64,000 bases of DNA, from assembly GCA_963575745.1 (NCBI GenBank), contig CAUYUJ010019860.1, positions 360,116 to 424,115 of the forward strand, read 5' to 3'. Source of the DNA: Prorocentrum cordatum. Taxonomy: Eukaryota; Sar; Dinophyceae; Prorocentrales; Prorocentraceae. The position numbers were made by a program, and so were the translations under genes. How positions within the stretch are numbered: position 1 is the stretch's first letter; the number at the start of each line of letters is the position of its first letter. Below are positions 10,060-19,894 of the stretch, piece after piece. The notes beneath the pieces were generated by a model. The model did no database searches and was not told the DNA's origin. It worked only from the letters and a program-made list of their open reading frames with translations.

Positions 10060-11182
10060 CTAGCCCTTGACCAGGCCAACGGCTCGCTCAGCTCGGCCGT
10101 TCGAGTTCGGCTCCGCGCCGGCCGTGCTGGTGGTCGCGATGTCGTGGCGCGCGGCCATCTCGCGCTTGATGACTGGCCCCGCCAGCTCACCCGCTCGGTC
10201 CGCATGGATGCGGTAGACCGCCTTGCAGCCGAGCTCCGCGCAGACCTCGACGTTGATGGGCTCCATAGCCGCCAACGTCTCGCTCGCTGTCTTCGTTGCC
10301 AGCGGCCGGGCGTAGTGCCATGTCCTCGGCTCCGCTGGCACTTGCACGTCCTTGCACTGCTCACCCACCCCTTGCCTCCTCCCGCGATCGCGCCCGGGCG
10401 ACCGCGATGAGGAGGCGGGCGTTCATGGCGGCGCGCTGCACGACCGTGCCGGCCGCGTCGGAAGCCGAAGCCTCCGGGTGTAGCGATGCTTCCAGGTCGG
10501 CGAGCTCTGAAGCGCTTGGATCCTGGAGCTCCGCGGCGGCGCGCGCGAAGGTCTCTTTCTCCTCCGCGGTTGCCGCGTCGCTGCGGGTGAACACAGCGAA
10601 AGCCGCCACCATGAAGTACACGGCGCGGCGCGGCTGATCCTCCTGCCAGCTGCTCGGCCACCGCCCTGGCGGGTGCGGGCCCGACAGATCCACGCTCAGC
10701 TGCCCGCCCGGGCGCGTCGTCTGGTCAAGCCTCAGGCGCGGGCGCATCCGGCCTGCGGCTCGTCGGCACTCGCCGCGCTCCGCCATGAAGCGTGGGCGGC
10801 CCTCGGCACGATGACGCTCCAGATCGTGCAGGCTGACCGCGGCGGCAATTGCCCGGGCCAGCGCAGCGCGAGCCCGACGCTCGCGCATGGCGGTCCTCAG
10901 CTGCCTCAGCACGTCGGCGCTGTCCTCGTCCAAGTAGATGGACCCGCCGTCCCTGATGAAGTCGATCGCCCTGCCATCCGGCAGCCGCACCTCGCAAATC
11001 GACGGGCTCCAATTCATCTGCAGGCCGAGCTCCTCGTTCACCGCCGCGAGCGGGAAGAGTGGCTGCAGCTCCGTGGGCGAGTAGACGCATAGCTTCATCC
11101 ACGCCGAGCTGCGCCTCCCGGCCGCCAGTCGCAATCTGGAGCTCCACGCTCGTAGTTGCGACTGGTGGTGACGCTGGTGCAC
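10060..11182 (-). pseudogene. Copia integrase (copy 1), two frames
   Basis: Two minus-strand frames overlap near 10361-10368. The upper frame (11182-10361) holds the end of the protease-integrase linker and the start of the core, GGQLSVDLSGPHPPGRWPS, where the D is the first catalytic aspartate. The lower frame (10368-10060) holds YRIHADRAGELAG (second Asp) and NSNGRAERAVGLVKG (catalytic Glu). Together these are the D,D-35-E core that joins element DNA to the host chromosome. A single frameshift near 10365 and a stop codon at the lower end disable it. The zinc-binding HHCC part is not clear. Confidence 0.75.
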
Positions 11183-12914
11183 CCGCCACGTGGCCGTAGG
11201 ACACCAACTCGTGGCTGGCCCCCGTTTCCGCCAGAAGCAGCGGGCGACCGAGTTGGTCGCGTTTCAGCGTCGACGCGCTTGCCGGCGCCGCTGCAGCAGC
11301 CGCTGCTCGCTCCAGCGCTGCGAAGTCGCCCGCCGGCAACGCCATCTTCGCCTGCGGTGGCGGGGGCCCCGCTGGCGAAGTCCAGAAGGCATCGCCATCG
11401 GCGCCGCCTGCGAGCCTGGCGCTCGCGCCCGCGCCGCTGCCCTGGGCAGCAAGCGAGTTGAGCATCAGCTGACCTCCCTCGGAACGGCCTCGAGCCTCGG
11501 CCTGCCGAAGAGCCGCCGCAAAAGCCTCGGCGGTCTTGGGCGGCGCGGGAGGCGGCCCAGATGGCTGCCCACCGCCGGCGGCAGGAGGTCCAGAAGCTCC
11601 GGCGGCGGCCGCGGCTGCATCTCCCGCCGTGCATGCGTTGGCGACGCGGGCGGCGGGGTCAGCGCGCGGCCGCGGGCAGCTGTCGATCTTGTGATCGATG
11701 GCACCGCAGTTGAAGCACTTTCCCTCTGACTTCTCTGGCCTCCGGTGGAGGCTGGTGCACTGGGCGCCATTGCGGCAGCCGCCATCGGACTCGAAGAATC
11801 GGCAGGGCCTCTGCCCAGGCTCGCCGCTCTTGCCCTTCCCCTTAGCCTCCGGCTTCGCCTTGGCCTTCACCTTGGCCTTGGCCTTGGCTTTGGGGTCGGG
11901 CCTGGCGTTGGTCTGCTGCTGGCGCTGTGTCTGCTGACGGATCTGCTGTTCGAGGGCCGCCACTTTGGCTGCCACGTTCGGCGCCTTAGCAGCCGAATCC
12001 CCCCCGCTCAGCTCTCGCGCCTCGGCCGCCAGGTAGCGCCAGCACTCGTCGACTACAGCCTGGCTGCGCGAGCTGGCGCCAGAAATGCCGCGCGACATCT
12101 CGTAGCTGAAGAGCCGGTGCTCGAAGCTGCGATCGTGCTCGCACATCTTCCCAACCAGCCTCCTGAGCGCGGAGAGCTGGATGGTGGGGTCGGGGGCCGC
12201 GGCGCCCAACCTCTGCAGCCGAGCCAACTCGAACTTCCACCTCTGGAGCGCCGCGTAGCACTCGGCGACGGGGGGGGCGCCTGGCAGGCCACGGCGTTCG
12301 ACGGCCTTGAGGGTCGCTCCACGGTCCCTCAGCGTCCCCGGCCCCGCCTCGACGGCGGCAGCGAAGACGATCTCGCTGCGCGCCAGCTGGCGCGTCGCCA
12401 GTGCCTGCGGCTGGATCGTCTCCGGCATGGCCTCCAACAGCAGCGGGCGGAACTTCATCTCCACCGCGCGCGTGCCAGGCGCCTCCGCCCAGCTGCTCTG
12501 AGGACGGATCAATGGGCGACGGAGCGGGTCCAGGGAGATGTACTCCTCGTACGCCGCCTCCACGCTCGCCCGAAGCGACCCCCACCACAACTCGATAGTC
12601 GAGCGCAGACCCGTGATCTCCAGCGTGCTCTTCTGCATCCACTCCTCGTAGACGCTGGCCTTGGACGCACCCTTGCTCCAAACAAGCTTCGGCACGTCCT
12701 CGCCTTTCACCCTGCTCAGAACCGACGCGAGGCCCGCGTCCGCTCCCGCAGCGCCGTCGCCGGGCGCTGAGCTCGCACCGGCGCCTCCGGCTGGCGGCGG
12801 CGGCGGTGGCGGCGGCGGCCCGCTCGCCCTGCCGCCGAGTGCGCCCATCTGCTGAGCGGCTGCTACGGCGGCGGCCGCCTGTGGCAAATGCCATGGCGAC
12901 GGAGGCGGTGGCAC
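10725..12914 (-). pseudogene. Copia Gag and protease (copy 1)
   Basis: This 729-residue frame starts proline-rich and continues as a helical capsid-like region (residues ~60-290). A lysine-rich K-A-K-A repeat follows, then a CCCH zinc finger (CRFFESDGGCRNGAQCTSLH) and a retroviral-type CCHC knuckle (CFNCGAIDHKIDSC), both typical of nucleocapsid RNA packaging. Further on, LLLAETGASHELVS stands where the aspartic protease D-T/S-G-A is expected. The usual catalytic Asp is Glu here, which would probably inactivate it. The final ~130 residues after the protease appear to be out of frame. The N-terminus continues in another frame at 12863-14050. Confidence 0.75.
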
Positions 12915-14050
12915 CCCGCCGCTCCCTGATCCTCCAGCGCTGGCAGCGCCACTGCCAGCCCATGGCCAGCCCGCGCCCAGTCCTGGAGGTGGCTGGTCGC
13001 CCGCGAAAGCGGCGCCAAACCCGGTGCTGGATGCGCCCGCAGCGCCGTGGCCGCGCCGCTCGCCAGCGGTGCCGCGCCGAACGTGTTCGGCATCGGCGGT
13101 TGCAGGCTGCTGGCACCCGCCGTGGCGATGCCAAACAATCCTTGCTGCATCAGGGTGGCTGCGGCCGCGGACCCAGTGGCCGCGCCGCCCGCCACCGAAT
13201 GCGGGCCGCCGCCATCGGCGCCCGCGAAATCCTGCATAGCGCCGGCATTCGGCGCCAAGGCTGCGGCGGCTACGGCGTCCGTGCCGGCGGCAGCTGGAGT
13301 CTCAGCAGCGGCCTGGAGCCCTGCTTCCTCCTCCTCGTCCTCCTCCTCGGCATCGTCGCCTGCAGGCCCCTGTGGCTGAGGCGTCGCCGGCGCGAGCAGC
13401 CCAGCGCCGCTCCCTCCGCCTGGCGTGGCGTACCCGCCGGCGCGCGACTCGAGCTCGGCCTTGAGCCGCACGATCTCCGCCTCGAGAGCCGCGACCCTGT
13501 CGCCATCGCCGGCGGCCTGGCTGATGCTGGGCGGGCCGGCGGGAAGCTGCGGCAGCGCCTGGGGCGTGTCCAAGCGAGCGGGCCCGCCGATCATGGACGC
13601 GCCGCTCAAGGTCTGGCGCGCTCCAGCCACGGCTCCGCTGATCAGCCGCGTGGCGCCAGTGGCGACGCCGATGGTAGTGGCGCCGACCACCTGGCCGGCG
13701 AGCTGGCTGCCGCTCGCGACTGCGCGGCCCATCTGCGAGGCCATGTGGCCCGTCCACGTCGCGCGCCGCTGGGCGAGGAACATGTCCCTAACGCCCAGGC
13801 AGGTGTAGCAGACGGGCGTCATGCTCACGACCTGCATGCAGTGCGCGTGGACCTCGGCGCCGCAGTGGCCGCAGGCGACCGAAGGTCCGACGAGAACGTC
13901 GAAGCAGGCACGGCACTGGCGGAAGTGCATCGCGACCTGCTGGTTCTGGAAGTCGGCTGTGGTAGCGTTTGGGCTCATAACCCGTTGAAGAGCTAACCGT
14001 CCGACATCTCCGTCTCCGATTCCACCACTGCTGGATTCTCCTCCGAACAT
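12863..14050 (-). pseudogene. Gag N-terminus with a RING/PHD-like zinc cluster (copia copy 1)
   Basis: A 395-residue frame starts just inside the LTR end. Residues ~45-85 contain CRACFDVLVGPSVACGHC, then AEVHAHC and VCYTC. This is a series of C-x2-C, C-x2-C, H-x-H-C and C-x2-C pairs that could bind two zinc ions in RING or PHD style. Glycine/alanine-rich sequence and a short coiled coil (VAALEAEIVRLKAELES) follow, then an acidic run. At 12914-12863 the frame gives way to the main Gag frame, so one frameshift separates them. The start could instead be the methionine at VMSPNATTADF after the primer-binding site, which would place translation outside the LTR. Confidence 0.65.
13971..13984 (-). 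promoter_or_regulatory. Primer-binding site matching the anticodon arm of initiator tRNA-Met
   Basis: Plus-strand sequence GGGCTCATAACCC, preceded by AGCGTTT, equals the anticodon stem-loop (CAU) of eukaryotic initiator tRNA-Met. It lies directly inside the inferred LTR end. In Drosophila copia and some algal and diatom copia elements, a half-tRNA cut in the anticodon loop acts as primer, and this arrangement matches that mode. Confidence 0.7.
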
Positions 14051-14701
14051 GTGTCGTCCAGGATGTCCTGCCTCCTCGCCAGTCTCCTGAGGAGCCTGAG
14101 GGCCTCTGGGGGCCTGATGGGCAATGGTTGCCCCAGATGTGGTGGTACGGGGAGTCGGAATCGTAATCTCAATAATGTGTTCACTGAGATAGCGAGGCGA
14201 GTGAAGAGGCGCTCTCGCTCGCTATCGTCGGTTCGGGTGCGGACCATTTTTGCGCTCAGTGCAAACGGTCCTTGAGCCAAAGTTTACGGACAGCTCGTGT
14301 CCGCAAGCGGGGGTGGCGTTGCCACCACCTCCGCCTCAAGCAACCCCGAGGCACCAAAACTGTATGCCTGAGGTGGTCCAGGAGGTGGCGTTGCCACCAC
14401 CTCCTGGGCAGCACCGAGCCCTTGGCACGATGCAGGTCGAAGCGTTCCCCTAAGCACTGGCGAAAAATCTATACAACTCTTGCCGGAATTGTGATTTTGG
14501 GTGTACCGGCCTATCCGCATAAAACAGGCTCTGTGGCAATTCAAACGGTCGCGGGCTGGGGGTCCTCCACCCTTGCGCGATACTGATTGTCACCATCGGG
14601 TTCCGGCAGAGCCCTGCCGGAACGCGCTGTGCGCACTTGAATCTGTAACCCCTTTGGGCCCAAAACGAATCAGGGGTGGACACGGCAAGCCCCCTCATCC
14701 A
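13986..14701 (-). repeat. 5' LTR of copia copy 1
   Basis: On the minus strand it begins TGGATGAGGG and is inferred to end CTCTTCA directly before the primer-binding site, giving TG...CA and 716 bp. The inner 38 bp cannot be compared because the other LTR is gapped there. It contains a spliced-leader-like motif at 14290-14271 (minus strand). Confidence 0.8.
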
Positions 14702-15340
14702 CGGGAAGGGGGGGGGGGCTTGGAAGCCCCCCCCCTGCCCCATTTTGGCCGCCCAGCCCCCGGAGCCTCCGCCCCCCCTTTCGCCGACGATCCAAAATGA
14801 ACAATCCACGATCGAGGATGGACGGTCGGCGATCAACGATCGACGATCGAAAATCCCAATCGAATCGCTTGCAATCGATTGCGTTCCATTTCACTGCAAT
14901 CCCCCTCCCCACCTCCCTCCGCCCCCTCCCCTCCCTCCCCGCCCTTCGTTCCATCTCCTCCCTCCCCTCCCTCTCCCCCCCTCCCTCCCTTCCGCCCTGT
15001 CCCTCCCCTGCAATCCGATCGATTGAATCGATTGCAATTCAACCGATTGCAATCCAGTCGATTGCAACCCAATGGATTGCAATCGAACCGTTTGCAACCC
15101 AATGGATTGCAATCGATTGCAACGCAAGTGTATCATTCAACTCGTCCCGCGCCAACGCCCGGGAACGAAAAATTACCCTGGCGACGTACCCAACCCCTGC
15201 GCAAACGCGGTGCGCAAATAGTTTAGGACACTTTATAAGGGGGCGATGACGGAGCGAGGGTTACATGTCTGCAGACGAAATTCGGGCGACTCGCAAAGCA
15301 CCGGCTTCAGGACAAGGACTAGATAAAGCTGATTAGTTGC
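14702..15340. repeat. Mixed low-complexity block: G/C fold-back, GATCGA repeats, C-rich tract, GATTGCAATC repeats
   Basis: 14702-14780 is a poly-G/poly-C fold-back with GCTTGGAAGC at its centre. 14795-14865 has many GATCGA-like hexamers. 14885-15005 is almost pure CCCTCC. 15008-15125 has about eight copies of a 14-16-bp unit around GATTGCAATC. 15130-15340 shows nothing recognisable. Confidence 0.7.
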
Positions 15341-15365
15341 AATCCCTGAGCAACCCTAGCCACTT

Positions 15366-17075
15366 CGAAAGCGGGGGTCTCAAATCACAGCCCCCCAGGG
15401 ATGGCGAGATCAAATTTGGGTCCGCGCGTGGCGTCACTGTGCTGGGTCCCCCAGCAGGCTTCGAAAGTGGCGACAGTTTCACATATCGCAGCCCCCCAGG
15501 GACGGCGAGGTCTAATTTGGGTCCGCGCGCGGCGTCGCTGTGCTGGGCCCCCCAGCAGGCCTCGAAAGTGGCGACAATTTCACAGATCGCAGCCCCCCAG
15601 GGATGGCGAGGTCCGCGCGTAATTTGGGTGGCCTAATTTGGGTCCGCGCGTGGCGTCACTGTGCTGGGCCCCCCCAGCAGGCCTCGAAAGTGGCGACAGT
15701 TTCACAGATCGCAGCCCCCCAGGGATGGCGAGGTCTAATTTGGGTCCGACTGCGCTGGGCCCCCGCAGGCCTCGCGACAGTTTCACAGATCGCAGCCCCC
15801 CAGGGATGGCGAGGTCTAATTTGGGTCCGCGTGGCGTCACTGTGCTGGGCCCCCCAGCAGGCCTCGAAAGTGGCGACAGTTTCACAGATCGCAGCCCCCC
15901 AGGGATGGCGAGGTCTAATTTGGGTCCGCCCGTGGCGTCACTGTGCTGGGCCCCCCAGCAGGCCTCGAAAGTGGCGACAGTTTCACAGATCGCAGCCCCC
16001 CAGGGATGGCGAGGTCTAATTTGAATCCGCCCGTGGCGTCACTGTGCTGGGCCCCCCAGCAGATCGCAGCCCCCCAGGGATGGCGAGGTCTAATTTGGTC
16101 CGCCCGTGGCGTCACTGTGCTGGGCCCCCCAGCAGGCCTCGAAAGTGGCGACAGTTTCACAGATCGCAGCCCCCCAGGGATGGCGAGGTCTAATTTGGGT
16201 CCGCGCGTGGCGTCACTGTGCTGGGCCCCCAGCAGGCCTCGAAAGTGGCGACAGTTTCACAGATCGCAGCCCCCCAGGGATGGCGAGGTCTAATTTGGGT
16301 CCGCCCGTGGCGTCACTGTGCTGGGCCCCCCAGCAGGCCTCGAAAGTGGCGACAGTTTCACAGATCGCAGCCCCCCAGGGATGGCGAGGTCTAATTTGGG
16401 TCCGCGCGTGGCGTCACTGTGCTGGGCCCCCCAGCAGGCCTCGAAAGTGGCGACAGTTTCACAGATCGCAGCCCCCCAGGGATGGCGAGGTCTAATTTGG
16501 GTCCGCGCGTGGCGTCACTGTGCTGGGCCCCCCAGCAGGCCTCGAAAGTGGCGACAGTTTCACAGATCGCAGCCCCCCAGGGATGGCGAGGTTTAGTTTG
16601 GGTCCGCCCGTGGCGTCACTGTGCTGGGCCCCCCAGCAGGCCTCGGAAGTGGCGACAGTTTCACAGATCGCAGCCCCCCAGGGATGGCGAGGTCTAATTT
16701 GGGTCCGCGCGTGGCGTCACAGGGCCCCCCAGCAGGCCTCGAAAGTGGCGACAGTTTCACAGATCGCAGCCCCCCAGGGATGGCGAGGTTTAATTTGGGT
16801 CCGCCCGTGGAGTCACTGTGTTGGCCCCCCCCAGCAGGCGTCGAAAATGGCGACAATTTCACAGATCGCAGCCCCCCAGGGATGGCGAGGTAGAATTTGG
16901 GTCCGCGCGTGGCGTCACTGCGCTGGGCCTCCCAGCAGGCCTCGAAAGTGGCGACAGTTTCACAGATCGCAGCCCCCCAGAGATGGCGAGGTCTAATTTG
17001 GGTCCGCCCGTGGCGTCACTGGGCCCCCCAGCAAGCCTCGAAAGTGGCGACAGTTTCACAGATCGCAGCCCCCCG
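15366..17075. repeat. Tandem array, 101-bp unit, about 18 copies
   Basis: Repeated landmarks are GTGGCGACAGTTTCACAGAT, CCCCAGGGATGGCGAGGTC, TAATTTGGGTCCG and GTCACTGTGCTGGGCCCCC. Successive copies in the centre are exactly 101 bp apart (for example 16357, 16458 and 16559) and nearly identical, while copies at the edges and near 15740-16080 carry deletions. Because 101 is not a multiple of three, long open frames simply run through successive frames of the same unit and are not genes. Confidence 0.95.
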
Positions 17076-17270
17076 CAGGCAAGACAGGAGGAGGCAAGAG
17101 GGAGACGGGACGGGAAGGAGGAAGTGGAGACCACACTGCTTTATTCAAAACGAATACCCAACCAAGGAGAGTTGGGGAAAAACGATTCCCCCCCAAAGTT
17201 GCACGAAGTGTAATTCGGAGAACGCCAGCCCGTCGGGTTTGGCAGTGTTCGTGTAAGACGGCGGTCAACT
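17076..17270. other. No feature seen
   Basis: Between the 101-bp array and the GGA tract there is ordinary-complexity sequence with no open frame or motif that I can name. Confidence 0.5.
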
Positions 17271-17960
17271 GGGGGAGGAGGAGGCGGAGGATGGGGGAGG
17301 CGGGGGGGGAGAAGGAGGAGGAGGAGGAGGAGGAGGAGGAGGAGGAGGAGGAGGAGACGGAGGAGGAGGAGGAGGAGGAGGAGGAGGAGGAGGAGGAGGA
17401 GGAGGAGCGGAATAATGAGGAGGGAAGGGGGGGGAAAAGGAGGAAAAAAGGAGGAGGAGGAGGAGGAGGAGGAGGATGGGGAGGAGGAGGTGGGGGAGGG
17501 GGAGGGGGAGGGGAGGAGGAGGAGGAGGAGGAGGAGGAGGAGGAGGAGGAAGGGAGGAGGAGGAGGAGGAGGAGGAGAGGAGGAGGGAGGAAGAGGAGGA
17601 GGAGGAGGAGGAGGAGGAGGAGGAGGAGGAGGAGGAGGAGGAGGAAGAGGAGGAGGAGGAGGAGGAGGAGGAGGAGGAGGAGGAGGAGGAGGAGGAGGAG
17701 GAGGAGGAGGAGGAGGAGGAGGAGGAGAAGGAAGAGGATGATGATGATGACGATGATGAGGAGGAGGAGACGGAGGAGGGAAAACTAAGAGGAGGAGGAG
17801 GAACGGAACGGAACGGAAGGACCCGTGGGGGAGTGATGATGATGATGATGATGATGATGATGACGATGATGATGACGATGATGACTATGAGGAGGATGAG
17901 GAGGACGAGGAAGAGGAGGCAGCAAAAGGAAGAAAAGGAGGAGGGAAAACGACGGGAATA
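17271..17960. repeat. (GGA)n-type purine tract
   Basis: About 690 bp is almost entirely G and A on the plus strand, mostly GGA triplets, changing to GATGAT near 17740 and 17835-17885. Open frames here are simple Glu/Gly/Arg (plus) or Ser/Pro/Leu (minus) runs and not genes. Such mirror-repeat purine tracts can form triplex DNA. Confidence 0.95.
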
Positions 17961-17989
17961 AATGGAGGCGACAGGGAAGGCGATGGCTC

Positions 17990-18425
17990 CGGGAGCTGGG
18001 CGGCCAAAAGGGGGAAGGGGGGGGGCTTCAAGCCCCCCCCCCATTTGCACCAAGGGAGGGAAGGGGGGGGGGGGGGGTTTCCAAAGCCCACCCCCCCCCT
18101 TTCAAAGAGGGGGTGGCTCACCCCAGCTCCATTAAAAGGAGGGGAGGGGGGGGGGGGGGTAGCTTGGAAGCCCCCCCCCCCCTCCCCCCTTTCCGGCCAC
18201 GAAAAGGAAGGGGGGGTAGCTTCCGAAGCCCCCCCTCCCCCCTTTCAAAGGGGGGGGTGGCTCACCCCGGCTCAATTAAAGTGAGGGAGGGCGGGGGGAG
18301 GGGTAGCTTGGAAGCCCCCCCCCTTTCCGGACCACGAAAAGGAGGGGAGGGGGGGGGCTCCCGAAGCCCCCCCCCCTTTAGCAAGGAAGGGGGGAGGGGG
18401 GCAGCTTCAAGCTGGGGCCCCCCTT
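17990..18425. repeat. G-run / C-run fold-back repeats
   Basis: Alternating poly-G and poly-C blocks flank short palindromic centres such as GCTTCAAGC, GCTTGGAAGC, GGTGGCTCACC and CTCCCGAAGC. A larger unit, with GTGGCTCACCCC near 18113 and 18257, repeats at about 145 bp. A related fold-back is found at 14703-14750. Confidence 0.8.
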
Positions 18426-18985
18426 TTAATCGATCGGGCCCCACGAGCGCGGTCTATCGCTTCTCACGGTTGCCGATCTCCGCGAGGAAGTTGCGTGCAT
18501 TGCTCGCCGCCTGCTTAAATTTAGCCTCGGTGGACTGGAGCTGCTCCAATGGCGAGCGCGGTTTCGGGACAACTGACGACTCGACTGCCTGCTTGATGGC
18601 CAGGATTGGGGCCGTAACCGATGCATCGTGCTGTGCGAAGGCCTCGAGCTGGTGGAAGAGCTTCGCCTTTCCCCAAGGGGTAACGATCGCAGGTGGTGAC
18701 GCGGCAGGGACAGCACCCCCTGAGCCCTTCGGCGGTCCTCCCTAGGGTTTCTCTTTTTTCTTCGGCGGGGTATGCAAATGCTGCTCCTGGCCACACGCAG
18801 TACAGACTCCGCCGTTTTTGGTGATGCGCCAGTTCCAGTCCCATTGCTTGGCAGAGCGGCAGGACGGGGTGGAGCACAACGCATGGTTCGTTCTCGGCTG
18901 CGGTGGCGCCATCGCGGGGACAGCTGGGCACGCGGCAGAGAACTCTTCACCTCTTGGCCCCAGCAGCGCGCAGCTCGACTGGGGC
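18426..18985 (-). pseudogene. LINE ORF1 relic: zinc finger plus coiled coil
   Basis: A minus-strand frame not closed by a start reads HALCSTPSCRSAKQW, WDWNWRITKNGG and VCTACGQEQ, giving a C-x4-C-x20-C-x2-C zinc-binding pattern. A basic stretch PPKKKEK and a stop (TAG) follow, and in the same frame a helical segment (KAKLFHQLEAFAQHD, then LEQLQSTEAKFKQAASNARN) ends at a second stop near 18455. This zinc finger plus coiled coil layout matches the N-terminal part of LINE copy 2, although the sequence differs. It is a truncated fragment with no endonuclease or RT nearby. Confidence 0.5.
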
Positions 18986-19139
18986 TGCCTGAAACGACTG
19001 CTGGCCTCGGACTAGAAGGATCCACGCTCTGTCCGAGGGACAAAGGCATCTTGAGCCAGAACGGCGACAGGAGGAGGAGGAGGCGGAGGAGGAGGAGGAA
19101 ACCTCGGGCCTAGAAGCCCGTGGCTGCGCGCCAACCCTA

Positions 19140-19800
19140 GGGGGCAAGCCACGACCGAAATCGCTATGACTGCCAGCCTACATCCCTACACCCTCGGACA
19201 TACCTTCCTATCTCTGAACAGTATCATCCTGTATACCTCGTACAGATTGTTTCGTTATCCCACCCAACGTCACGATACATCATCTTGTACTGCAACGTAC
19301 TGCGCACCACTTGCTGGGCCCTTGGGCCAAGCACCACGACTTCGACGAGTACCTCTGACGCCCATACTTACAACTCCCGACGGCCTCACGTCTTCGACAA
19401 CGGCGTCTTGCGTGCACCGACCGACGTCCCGACACCGACTACGTCTCCAAACCCGGCCCCACCTGGCATCGCAGGAAGCTGGAAAAGAAAGCAACAGCTG
19501 GAACGTTACTAAGCGTAGCCTCAGAAATAACGTTACTAGACCAATCGACACACGACCAGATACAATCGGCACGACACTTACTAAACCAGCACCACAATAC
19601 ACAACAACCACCACGACCCACGACTACAGGGATGCACGGACAAACCCCAACATCCCAAGCGAAAGGTAAAGGCAAGGGGAGACACCACTACCAGCAGCGC
19701 TATGGAAAGGGCAAGAGCTCCACTTGGCAACCAGTGGGACACAACGGGTACACCAATCACACACAACCAACGCAAACCTTCTATCCGTAAAGGCTTCGCC
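19140..19800 (+). pseudogene. AC-rich stretch with a coding-like fragment
   Basis: The composition changes to A/C-rich, unlike the GC-rich surroundings. In one plus frame (about 19420-19787, ending TAA) there is helical then basic, glutamine-rich sequence (TLLSVASEITLLDQSTHDQI, followed by KGKGKGRHHYQQRYGKGKSS) that could be the C-terminal, nucleic-acid-binding part of a Gag-like protein. The other frames also lack stops for part of the way, so the call is weak. A similar AC-rich coding-like region lies at 27220-28170. Confidence 0.25.
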
Positions 19801-19894
19801 CCATGCCGCCGGCCCCCTGTCTCGGATAATGGGAGATGCAAAAGCTAAATCATGAGGTAAGGGAGCCGTCATGAAGCAGTGTCGGGACCTGATT

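Larger units (their letters stand above)
6501..14701 (-). mobile_element. Ty1/copia LTR retrotransposon (copy 1), degenerate
   Basis: Two direct repeats, at 6501-7178 and 14024-14701, align without a single indel at a fixed offset of 7523 bp. They flank a minus-strand gag-pol with the copia order Gag - protease - integrase - RT - RNase H. A primer-binding site matching the anticodon arm of initiator tRNA-Met and a purine-rich tract support the LTR assignment. The coding region has at least three frame changes and two in-frame stops, so this copy is not autonomous. One end is lost in the assembly gap, so target-site duplication cannot be tested. Confidence 0.9.

Noticed and set aside
15366-17075. 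Possible CRISPR-like array
   Set aside because: The 101-bp unit is repeated as a whole with no unique spacers; it is a satellite.
17265-18053. 262-residue Ser/Pro-rich minus-strand frame and its Glu/Gly plus-strand partner
   Set aside because: Simple translation of the GGA tract and nearby G-runs; open in several frames on both strands.
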